From Sternotherus odoratus (Eukaryota; Chordata; Testudines; Kinosternidae), in assembly GCA_032164245.1 (NCBI GenBank), contig JAVMKO010000005.1, positions 39,274,133-39,338,132 of the forward strand: a stretch of 64,000 nucleotides of DNA, given 5' to 3'. The position numbers and the translations under genes are program-made. Under the pieces are notes generated by a model. That model did no database searches and was not told where the DNA came from. It saw only the letters and a program-made list of their open reading frames with translations. Positions 54,931 to 64,000 of this stretch are shown in pieces (positions within the stretch are counted from its first letter, which is position 1; the number at the start of each line of letters is the position of its first letter).

Positions 54931-55775
54931 GGTTTTTATATTTTGTATAATAGACCTTACTTTTGCAACCTCACACTGGATCTTATCAAGGGGAAGCTAA
55001 TGAGATATGTTTGCTGTGTTCCTACTCATTGTTTTGTCCATAACTATTCACAAAAAGTATTCAAAGAATTTTGTACCTTTAAAACAGCTTATTTTTAGGG
55101 TGCCTTATCTTGGGAACCTCTTGGTCAAAGGACTTCAGTTTCCCTTGCTCCAGACCCAACCTACCAATTTTCAAGCCGATTTTAAATTTCCTGTGGATTT
55201 TAGACAGGATGCAAAAATTCAACTTTAAACAGAAACTTAGTTGCAATCATAACGGTGGAGTGAATAGCAGTCATTCCATAATAGTGGCCCTGTCAGAGGA
55301 TGAGAACAGAATCCCATTTGCTTGGGTTTCTTGCCAGTCCAGAGTATCTACAGCCAATGATGTAAGACAGCCACTACACTGAGGCTGGCTGGAGCCAACA
55401 TAAAAGTCCTTCAGGCTAACTGTGGCAGATGGCAAAAGTCTCAGTTGGCTCTCTAGGGCAGCACATTTGCCATGTGGACTAGCGGTGTGAGTTGGCAAGG
55501 AGATGGAGGCCTCTGCATGTTAGCACAGCTCTGGACACGATAGACACACATACGTGTTGGGCAGCCTGCTGACAGATGTCTCTGTGTGATGCAGACTCCC
55601 TGCAGGCTAAGAGTGTGAGCGTTCAGTCATGGGAACCGGGTCATTTCAGCCTTCTGGATTGCGCCACAGCCATCCGTGCAGAATTTACATTCAGTTCCTC
55701 TGGGTAATGTGATCTGAGAGACAACAGCAGTGTGCTGCTACTGTCTGCTGTTAAAAACACACTAACATTACTTGG
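54931..55775. other. No gene recognised
   Basis: Unassigned. Confidence 0.35.
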
Positions 55776-56058
55776 CAGGGGTGGCCAAATTAGGACTTGC
55801 GAGCCACATGTGGCTCTTTTATCATTAAAGTGCGGCTTGTGGAGGGCCTCCCACATTCTCCACCTACCAGACTTGGGGGTCAGGGAGCTCAGAATCTCTG
55901 CCTTGCAGCAGGGTGGTGGAGTAGGGGCTCCTACCCAGTGGGGAGGGAGGTATCGGAGCTTCAGCCTCACAGGGCACTTCCCAGCAGGCATGCCCCAGCT
56001 CTTGAACTTCTGAAGATTGTTGTATGCGGCTTAGAGGCAGTAAGTTTGGCCACCCCTG
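55776..56058. mobile_element. hAT MITE
   Basis: Ends CAGGGGTGGCCAAA and TTTGGCCACCCCTG are perfect inverted repeats. Flanks TTACTTGG and TTATATGG agree at 6 of 8 positions. The text 'gcgagccacatgtggctctt' is shared in style with 17,636. No ORF. Confidence 0.9.
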
Positions 56059-56082
56059 TTATATGGGTTGGAGACAAAGTAG

Positions 56083-56130
56083 TGGGGTGACAACTGGAGG
56101 AGGAGGTGGGGTGACAACTGGAGGAGGAGC
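56083..56130 (+). repeat. Two-copy 24-bp tandem
   Basis: 'ggggtgacaactggaggagg' occurs twice in direct succession, directly after the hAT MITE. Confidence 0.8.
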
Positions 56131-58369
56131 TAAGAGAGGACAGATCGAAGCAAAACAAAAAGAGGTTAGAGGCAGAGTAAAATCCAAGGAGACAGAAATC
56201 GGGAGAGATGCTACTAGCGACACAAGAAATGACAGAATCCATCCCTCCAGAAACTTTTCCTCATTTTAATCCCATATAAGAATCACAGTTTCTAAAGAAA
56301 CCAGTTCATGAGCAATGCAGGCGGCCATGTCAAGCCTGTCCAGACAATGCTGCCATACCTGCAGTTGTACAGTCCCCTGGAGCCACATAGTCCCACTCTA
56401 TTGGGCAGGTGATGCTGCTATGAGTCACTGCTCCTGCTCCATTGGTGTGTGGTGTGGCGCACAAGCTGCTATGGTTTGACTGGGAGCTTTCCGAGGATCA
56501 CTTGAATGTTTCCCCTTTAATGCTGGTTTCCCAGCTGCTCCTCCTTTTTAACTGGAACTGTATAATGCCCCCACCTCACTCCATGAGCACACATACATAG
56601 TTTGCTATGGTAGCACCCAGTGACCCCTCCTGAGATTGGAGCCTCAGCGTCCTAGGTGCTCTCCGCACACCATGAGAGACAGCCCCTGCCTCAAAGAGGT
56701 TCGAGTCTAAATAGACAAGATAGAGGGAAGGGGGAAAGAGGCAGTGATTTGCTAAAGATTAGACAGTATCGTGGAGCAGTGGCAGGCTGGTCTCTTGGTT
56801 TATAACCCAGGGCCCTTTCTAGAGACACTGCTGGACACATATTGCAGCATGTCTCCCCCTGTTCCTGCTCCCACCCCTGTGGGATTAAAGCTCCTCAGAA
56901 CTTTTAATATTTAGGGCAAGTGGGTGAAGAATGGAGGCATATTAGATTGTACGTTTAAATCTTGATCCTGGTAACAGGAGATCAAGTTTTGCTTGCATTA
57001 ACCCTTGGGCGACCTTAAGCAGGAAAACAGGCGGCAATGGAGAGGTATGACCCTTACTTTCAATTCCTGACCCCCATTTTTCTTCACCCATGTCACCTAT
57101 CATGGAGTGGCACTGGCCCTGTAAGAGGAGCAGGGCCATTGCACCTGTGCCTGGCCAGCTGAACCCTGGTTAGGCTATAAGAAGACCTCACAGGGAGAAA
57201 GTGAGGGTGAATTATATCTGAGAGAGTGGATGAGGGACTGCTCATTGCCAGCTCCCTGGCAATTGGGAGACAGTCCTGAAAAATTCCATGAAGTGACTGC
57301 AAGAGTCCTCTGGGAGGTGAAGCAGCAGGAGCCTGCCTGGAAGGTTGTGTCACAGTTTCAAGATAACTGCATCTGTCTCTCTCTGTTTCTCTCTTCTCCC
57401 CCTCCCCCCAGCTCCACTCCAGGAGGGTCTCCAGCCATCACCTGTTTTTCTCATTCCTTTCTGAACGGAAAGTTTTACGGCTTCTGTAATATGCTGAGCA
57501 AGCCAGTCTGCCTCAAGGCCAGCGCCTATCTGTTGCTTTCTCACTGAAGGCTATGAACAGTGTATTGCCAGCAGTTGCAAGTTCCCACACAGCTCTTTCC
57601 AAGGAAGCACAATTATTCTTGAGGTAAAAGCATTACAAAGAAAACAAACAATAAACAAATTTAACCCCACACTAAGCACATTAGGAGTCACCCATCAGTC
57701 TTATGGGGCCCTAGCAGGCCAAAGTTTTTCCATCCCTTCTGCAAGGGTTGTGGAAGCGCCCTTGCATAGGAAGGAGGTCCTGTCTGTTTGTCTGAGTCCA
57801 TTTAAATCTAGCCTTTTATATCAAATACCCTTTCTTTGTGTGTTGGTCTCTGGAAAACCCACTTTGAACCAGTATATGCAAGCTGGGCCAAGAGGAACAC
57901 CTCTCTCAAAGTGGTTACAACCTAAGTGACTCACCTTAATCACTCCCTAACAGCCTGGGGTGTTTTTGATTCTTGGAGGAGTCATGATAACCATTCCCCC
58001 TTTCCCCGCATTGAGTTGCATACAATCCCTGACTCACAGAGATGAACAAATTTAATACAATATGGTCCCCTAAAATAGTGCATGGGATTGCAATACTTGG
58101 CACAGGGTGTCTAACATATGGATTAACATTAAGGGACCTGCACTTAAGATGACTTCCAAAAGGCAATATCCTATCTGAAGAGACCATTTCAAAATATACT
58201 CATGATTTCCAGTACAAATTTTTTGCCATCTAGTTGAAGTCTCGATTTAGTGAGGCAACTGACTTTTGCTGGTCCTCAGGATAGGTGCAGAAGATTTCAT
58301 TGTATTAGATCACATGGCCTCTGACTAGCTAAATTTTCAGCAAGTCATGTGGAGGGTGCTGAGGTAGTA
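56131..58369. other. No gene recognised
   Basis: Unassigned. No exon with recognisable similarity on either strand. Confidence 0.35.
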
Positions 58370-58756
58370 GTGTAACAGGGGGCTGTCTGAGAAGCCCTGA
58401 GCCAGCCCCTGTTAGCTGAGCTCCTGCTAGCTCAGGCCCCAGGCAGGGGAGTAATTGGAGCTGGCAGGGTGTGGCCCTTAGCCGGGAGGGCTTAAGGGAA
58501 AGCACCTGTGCGCCTCTGGGGCCAGAGGGATAAAGCTGGCAGGCAGGGAGTGCATGGGGGGGAAACAGGAAGGGGAGGAGCAACTGGCTGGTGTTCCTGG
58601 CTAGCTGCAGGAGCTAGCTGTCCCGCAACTAGCTGAGGAGGCAGACTTGTATATAGCTTTGTACACAGAACTGTATATAGGTGGTGGTGGACTGTGCACA
58701 AGGGAATAAAAGGGGCACTGCTGTGAAAAACTGCATGGTCTTGGCTCATTCCTGAG
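58370..58756 (+). mobile_element. Possible solo LTR
   Basis: Starts TGTAACAGGGGGCTGTCTGA; has 'gggataaagctggc' and 'gtatatagctttgtac' (TATA-like) and 'gggaataaaagg' (AATAAA) near the 3' side, an order typical of an LTR. No coding interior. Ends and duplication not fixed; inference. Confidence 0.35.
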
Positions 58757-58768
58757 ATGAGTGGTGAA

Positions 58769-59144
58769 GGGCTCGTCTACAAGTAGATATAGTCTTGAGG
58801 TTGTTGCTTTTTCAAAATCATAGACTTAAAATACTTTGTGAATTGTTTAATGATCCAGTCACTGTGGGGCTTGTATTCACTACCACGGTAAATCAGCGTC
58901 ACAGTGATTGATGCAGTGGCATCAATTAGCACACCTGGTGAAGACAGGACAGGAACACACTCTTCTGCCAACATAATTAATCCACCTCAAAGAGAGTCAG
59001 AAGCTGGCAGGAGAGCGTCTCTGACAGACATAGCGTGCTGTAGACACATTAAGTCGATGTAAGTTATGTTGCTCGGGGGGATGTTTTTTCACACACATGA
59101 GCAACGTAACTTACATCAACTTAAGTGGTGGTGTAGACAAGTCC
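58769..59144. mobile_element. PIF/Harbinger-type MITE
   Basis: Left 'gggctcgtctacaag' and right 'gtgtagacaagtcc' are an imperfect inverted pair of the gtctac/gtagac type. Internal pair 'taagtcgatgtaagtt'/'aacttacatcaactta' (59,050-59,125) forms a stem. Flanking triplets not identical. Confidence 0.5.
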
Positions 59145-61537
59145 TGAGATGTAGCTGCTTTTCCATGGGGACACTTCTGTCAACCTTCATAGTGAAAAAA
59201 CACATTTTTGCAGAGAGAGAATCTCTGTCACTATCTACAACCATCACAGATGCATCGCTTCCTGAAGAACCTCCTGGGAAAGTTAAACAAGGGTATAGTA
59301 ATTGCCCAGTCAGCCAAAGATCTGTTGCCACTTGATCCCAAAAAATGGAGTGTCAGTTGCCTAGTCACAGTCTACATCACACAGCCTAAATAGTGGATTT
59401 CCCACAAGACAAAAAAATACAGAGATTGCTCAAAGGACATGATATTAGAAAGAAACAAGTCAATATCTTTTCTTCCATTGGTGTTTTCTTTGTTTGTTTT
59501 TTATTTTCTTTTTTACTTTTTTTCTTTTTCTTTATTTATGTTTTCATTATCCCCTCAATAAGTTGCCACTGAAGGATAAACTTCTGAATAATTCACCATT
59601 TGTAGACAATAAGACCAAGATGACTTCAGAGTTTGCATAAGAGGAGGAAGACATGTTGACTTTAGATCTCCTGGCTTTCCAGATGATTGTGGGATAAGAA
59701 ATCTCATTTCTTTTCTTGAAAAGAACACAGTGTCTGAACAGGTGCAGAGCACAGATGTTTCTCAATAATCACTGAATGGATATTGCCTGGTGAAAGGGAC
59801 ATGCAATGTTTGATAGCCAAAGTTAGCCCCCCCCCCTTCTGTTTAAATATTATTGCCTCCATATAAACCTAGATGAACTCTAATTGGACACTCCCACACC
59901 AATTTCTGTAGCCAATCACTCACCCATCTACAATAACAATCAACTCAGAAGAAAGTGCACAAAAAACTGGGCACTCAGATATTAAAAAAAAAAAACTTGT
60001 GAAAAAATGTAAATAGTGGGCCATATTTAGAGGGGAGTCTAAGAAAAACTAGAGGAGACCTAAGTTGGTGTAATGTATGCTTTCTTCTCCTCTTCTCGGT
60101 GTGTATGCTACATTCATTTAGGACCCCGCTAGAAGCCTATAAACTGACTTAAATTCCCATAGGTTTATAGGCCCTGACAAATGTAGAACTTACTCTGCTT
60201 GTAATGTTTGGCTTGTAAGATGGTGTGAAGTCACAGACCTTCTTAGTTATACACAAACTCTGCTGCTACCACTCCAAGGCATGCTGAGGAGAGCACAATA
60301 ACCTGCCAGGCTGAGACACTAAGGATTGCCCAACAACACCACTCCAGAATATGTAAACTAGATTCCCTTACAAGAGTCAGACTCAGAGTCCTTCAGTCTC
60401 ACTGGCACCCACTCACCAATGCATAACTGTAAGGGGATCTAAATTGGTGTAATGTAACTAGTGGGGGAGTCAGAAGAAGGTGGAAGTTTAAATGTACTTT
60501 CTTATACTCTGGTTTTGTTTCTTCCCCTTCTCCTGGCTACATTTCTTCCTTCCGGCATTGAAATCTTAATCACGCATTTAGACTTCCTTGCCCTCTGAGT
60601 TAGTGGACCAGATACAAAGGTGATGTGTAAGGTAGGATATAAATTATGCCCTGGTAAGGGAAAGTCAAGTCTGGTAAGAGCCAGTTATTACCAGTTGCAA
60701 TGGAGGTTTTTTGACATGGAAATTGCACTTAAACTTATACCTTCTTTTGACTCCCCAGTGAGTAATTAGGAAGCTGAGACCTGTCATCCTGTTGCCTACA
60801 TTGTATGCCATCGGAATCTTGACCTCTTAATGATAAATGCTTTGCCTTGTATTTTAAAATCATGCATATTATTCATTTTTAGTTTGGGATGATAAAAATA
60901 TCTAAAATGGTAGCAAATGTAAAATAGTATAAACATGACAAAATTCCAGTACGAGAAGAGTTCAGTCACAGAGACCCCCTTGGGACTGTCACCTGATGTG
61001 CTGAGACTACCTCTGAGCCCATTTTCTCTGCCAGTTTGGGCCTCTGAAACCCGGCCTTGTTGAGCCAGAAACACTAATCTGCTGCAACACAGACCCAGGG
61101 TCTGACCCACACCCGCAAAGCTGCAGACGTAACTGAAAATGGCTCAGCAAGTGTTCCTGTCTCTAGCACCCAGACTCCTAGTTCCCAATGAGATCCAAAC
61201 CCCAACTAAATCTGTTTTATTCCGTATAAAGCTTATACAGGTTAAACTCATAAATTGTCTGCCCTCTGTAACACAGAGCAATAGATGCACAGCTGTCTGC
61301 TCCCCCAGGTATTAGTCACTAACTCTGGGTTAATTAATAATAAAAAGTAATTTTTATTAAGAATAAAAAGTAGGATTTAAGTTGTTCCAAGTAATAACAG
61401 AGAGAACAAAGTAAGTTACCAAGCAAAAAAAAAAAAAAAAAAAAAAAAAACACACACAAAACATGCAAGTTTAAGTCTAATACAATAGGAAACTGAATAC
61501 AGGTAAATCTCACCCTCAGAGATGTCCCAATAAGCTT
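59145..61537. other. No gene recognised; poly-A tract
   Basis: Unassigned. 59,480-59,540 is T-rich; 61,425-61,450 is an A-run of about 26 followed by CACACACA. Confidence 0.35.
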
Positions 61538-61785
61538 CTTTCATAGACTAGAATCAGAGAGGTAGCTGTGTTAGTTTGGAATTGCAGAAGTGACAGAGTC
61601 CTGTGACACTTTAAAGCAGGGGTCTCCAAACTTTTCAGCCCGAGGGCCGCATTAACTATCAAATAGCAGTTCGGGGGCCGACAACACACTCGAGGTCCAA
61701 ATAAAAAAGAATCAAAACATGGATGTTGTTTTTAATTATTTATTTAATATTATTTTATTCAGTTATTATTTAATAACACATTGAT

Positions 61786-61988
61786 ACACTACACATGAAC
61801 ACCTGTTCACTACACATGAACACTACACATGAACACTACACATGAACACCTGTTCACTACACATGAACACTACACATGAACACATGAACACATGAACACT
61901 ACACATGAACACTACACATGAACACCTGTTCACTACACATGAACACTACACATGAACACCTGTTCACTACACATGAACACTACACATC
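61786..61988 (+). repeat. Array of 'acactacacatgaac'-type units
   Basis: Units of 13-15 bp ('actacacatgaac') are arranged in higher-order groups with 'acctgttc' spacers. Confidence 0.9.
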
Positions 61989-62764
61989 AACCCCCCAACT
62001 GACCCACCCAGCCAGGACTCTCCCCCCAAAACCTCCTTTCCTCCAACCCCCAACTGACCCACCCAGCCAGGTCTCTCCCCTCCAAACCTCCTTTCCTCCA
62101 ACCCCCCCCCCCAACTGACCCACCCAGCCAGGTCTCTCCCCCCCAAACCTCCTTTCCTCCAACCCCCCCCCCCAACTGACCCACCCAGCCAGGTCTCTCC
62201 CCCCCAAACCTCCTTTCCTCCAACCCCCCCCCCCCCAACTGACCCACCCAGCCAGGTCTCTCCCCCCCAAACCTCCTTTCCTCCAACCCCCAACTGACCC
62301 ACCCAGCCAGGTCTCTCCCCCCCAAACCTCCTTTCCTCCAACCCCCCCCCCCAACTGACCCACCCAGCCAGGTCTCTCCCCCCCAAACCTCCTTTCCTCC
62401 AACCCCCCCCCAACTGACCCACCCAGCCAGGTCTCTCCCCCCCAAACCTCCTTTCCTCCAACCCCCCCCCCCCAACTGACCCACCCAGCCAGGTCTCTCC
62501 CCCCCAAACCTCCTTTCCTCCAACCTCCAACTGACCCACCCAGCCAGGTCTCTCCCCCCCAAACCTCCTTTCCTCCAACCCCCCCCCCCCCCAACTGACC
62601 CACCCAGCCAGGTCTCTCCCCCCCAAACCTCCTTTCCTCCAACCCCCAACTGACCCACCCAGCCAGGTCTCTCCCCCCAAAACCTCCTTTCCTCCAACCC
62701 CCAACTGACCCACCCAGCCAGGTCTCTCCCCCCAAAACCTCCTTTCCTCCAACCCCCCCCCCCC
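61989..62764 (+). repeat. 54-63 bp minisatellite, about 13 copies
   Basis: Each unit has 'aactgacccacccagccagg', 'tctctcccccccaaac' and 'ctcctttcctccaac', then a C-run of 3-14 that accounts for most length variation. A few units have ccaaaacc or aggact changes. Confidence 0.95.
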
Positions 62765-63077
62765 CAACTGACCCGCTCAACCCGGCCTCTTCCCCCCCCC
62801 CCAACTGACCCGCTCAACCCGGTCTCTTCCCCCCCCCCAACTGACCCGCTCAACCCGGTCTCTTCCCCCCCCCCCCAACTGACCCGCTCAACCCGGTCTC
62901 TTCCCCCCCCCGGTCTCTTTCCCCCCCCCCCAACTGACCCGCTCAACCCGGTCTCTTCCCCCCCCCCAACTGACCCGCTCAACCCGGTCTCTTCCCCCCC
63001 CCCCCAACTGACCCGCTCAACCCCGGTCTCTTCCCCCCCCCTCCCCCAACTGACCCGCTCAACCCGGTCTCTCCCCA
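62765..63077 (+). repeat. About 38-bp minisatellite, 8 copies
   Basis: Units 'aactgacccgctcaacccgg' plus 'tctcttcc' and a C-run. It is related to the preceding array (aactgaccc, ggtctct), so one probably arose from the other. Confidence 0.9.
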
Positions 63078-63623
63078 CAGACCGTTTCGCCGCCTGGCAG
63101 TGGGTGGCTCCTTGTTTCTGGCCGTGCGGCGCGTCCCGGCCCCAGCTCTGAGCCGTCCCTGGCCGGCGGCGGCAGCGGACCACGCGGTGCGTCCCGGCCG
63201 GCGGCGGCCGCGGAGCACGCGGCGCGTCCCGGCCCCGCGGCTGGCGGCGGCTGAGGAGCACGCGGCGCATCCCGGCCGGCGGCGGCCGCGGAGTACGCGG
63301 CGCGTCCCGGCCCCGTGGCTGGTTCCCGACCGATCTCCACGGGCCGGATGAGAGGGCCTCGCGGGCCGGATGCGGCCCGCGGGCCGTAGTTTGGAGACCC
63401 CTGCTTTAAAGACTAACTAAAGTATTGAAGCATAAGCTTTCATGCATGCATCCGACGAAGTGGGTATTAGCCCATGAAAGCTCATGCTTCAATACTTTAG
63501 TTAGTCTTTAAGGTGCCACAGGACTCTTTGTCACTTTCATAGACTGAACTGCTTCCTAGTCTGGACCCAGTCCTTTTCAGACCAATGTTGTGGTTTATGG
63601 CCTCAGTCCAGCAATCTGGTAAT

Positions 63624-63690
63624 TCATAGAATATCAGGGTTGGAAGGGACCTCAGGAGATCATCTAGTCCAACTCCCTGCTCAATACAAA
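63624..63690 (-). mobile_element. CR1/SINE 3' tail, antisense
   Basis: 'atagaatatcagggttggaa' followed by 'gggacctcaggagatcatct' and 'agtccaactccctgctcaa' is the shared CR1/SINE tail, same as at 17,592. Confidence 0.8.
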
Positions 63691-63851
63691 AATGATACAC
63701 ACATACAGATAGCATAATCATAACCAGCAAACTACAACCTTCCTATAGACACCTTACATGATCTTCTTTGTACAAGATTTGGTACAACTATAGGACCTTG
63801 GTTGCAACAATGATCTTTATGATCACAGTTCATGTGAATAATATCACAAAG

Positions 63852-64000
63852 GGCTTGTCTTCACTACAGCGGGGAGGGATTGATATTTTGGTCTCATCAA
63901 GACGCGATAAATCGATGCAGCAGCACCCCTGTCGACTCTGGAACTCCAGTTCGTCAAGAGGCGCAAGCTGGAGTCCAGGGGGTGCACGCCGCCGACCGCC
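63852..64000. mobile_element. Harbinger-type element cut by window end
   Basis: 'gggcttgtcttcactacagc' resembles the left end of the 3.2 kb element (GGGTATGTCTTCACTACAGC). 'gataaatcgatgcagc' follows as sub-terminal sequence. The right side lies outside the window. Confidence 0.65.

Larger units (their letters stand above)
61617..63403. mobile_element. hAT nonautonomous element, 1.8 kb, mostly minisatellite
   Basis: Ends CAGGGGTCTCCAAACT and AGTTTGGAGACCCCTG are perfect inverted repeats; the palindromic host word CTTTAAAG is repeated at 61,609-61,616 and 63,404-63,411 (8 bp, exact). Interior: AT-rich 5' part, ACTACACATGAAC-type array, a 54-63 bp array, a roughly 38-bp array, then a CpG-rich part with 'cacgcggcgcgtcccggcc' repeats. 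No transposase. Exact ends mean recent movement. Confidence 0.97.
61550..63533. mobile_element. Fold-back (inverted dimer) repeat with 12-bp target duplication, split by hAT
   Basis: The host word CTTTCATAGACT is present exactly at 61,538-61,549 and 63,534-63,545, a 12-bp target duplication. Between them, after removing the nested hAT element (61,617-63,411), are two inverted arms. The left arm reads 'gacagagtcctgtgacactt', 'aaagactaactaaagtattg', 'aagcataagctttcatg'; the right arm is its reverse complement with few changes. The loop is 'catgcatccgacgaagtggg'. Arms of this kind could come from twin priming in retrotransposition. Confidence 0.8.

Noticed and set aside
61786..61988. CRISPR-like array
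   Set aside because: Repeats are directly adjacent without unique spacers; it is a plain satellite array in a vertebrate transposon.
61987..63270. Open reading frame of 427 codons on the minus strand (glycine/tryptophan-rich)
   Set aside because: It lies wholly in minisatellite arrays inside a hAT element; other minus-strand frames are open too and the product is only the repeat unit. No start context or domain.
63080..63350. CpG island promoter
   Set aside because: The CpG-rich part is internal to the hAT element and repetitive ('cacgcggcgcgtcc'); no gene starts there.
47500..64000. Exons of genes that neighbour CISH in mammals (for example MAPKAPK3)
   Set aside because: I looked for kinase-type or other conserved segments on both strands and found none; short exons could still have been missed.

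Overview
The window looks like nuclear DNA of a vertebrate, most probably a cryptodiran (hidden-necked) turtle. It has one spliced host gene in a large field of interspersed repeats. There are many CR1 LINE pieces with the typical ATTCTATGATTCT-like 3' ends, tRNA-derived SINEs whose 3' half resembles a CR1 tail (the arrangement of the turtle Cry-type SINEs), and numerous hAT, PIF/Harbinger and Tc1/mariner-type DNA elements with readable target-site duplications. The turtle call rests on this repeat repertoire and is an inference. I see no bacterial or viral gene clusters.

The host gene is CISH (cytokine-inducible SH2-containing protein), on the minus strand from 46,864 down to 40,504. I reconstruct three coding exons (20, 227 and 503 nt) with canonical GT/AG boundaries and matching phases. 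They give 249 residues with a complete SH2 domain and C-terminal SOCS box. Five TTCNNNGAA (STAT/GAS) motifs lie in 323 bp, about 580 to 900 bp upstream of the start codon. That fits the known control of CISH by STAT5 and its role in negative feedback on cytokine receptors.

Layout. 1-6.4 kb: CR1 pieces, a GC-rich hAT-like piece, a pogo-like MITE and a decayed Ty3/Gypsy pol region. 5.5 kb and 22.4 kb: two diverged copies of an unidentified sequence of about 480 bp. 11.0-15.1 kb: two head-to-tail 2.0-2.2 kb units made of minisatellites whose C-rich and G-rich strands alternate. 17.6-18.4 kb: a hAT element inside a SINE. 18.9-20.1 kb: antisense CR1. 25.4-28.6 kb: a 3.2 kb PIF/Harbinger element with a broken transposase, a convergent Myb-like gene with one stop, and a small unidentified ORF. 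29.8-31.1 kb: sense CR1. 32.4-33.8 kb: a CR1 split by two later insertions. 40-48 kb: CISH and its promoter. 48.7-50.3 kb: several small MITEs. 52-53.4 kb: a hAT element with a broken BED/hAT transposase. 61.5-63.5 kb: a fold-back retroelement-like insertion split by a 1.8 kb hAT element that is mostly minisatellite.

The elements are nested in a readable order of insertion, and several cut-and-paste elements carry tandem repeats between their terminal repeats. Long open frames in the 11-15 kb and 62-63 kb blocks come from stop-poor tandem repeats and are not genes. I found no tRNA, rRNA, CRISPR array, operon or other bacterial feature.
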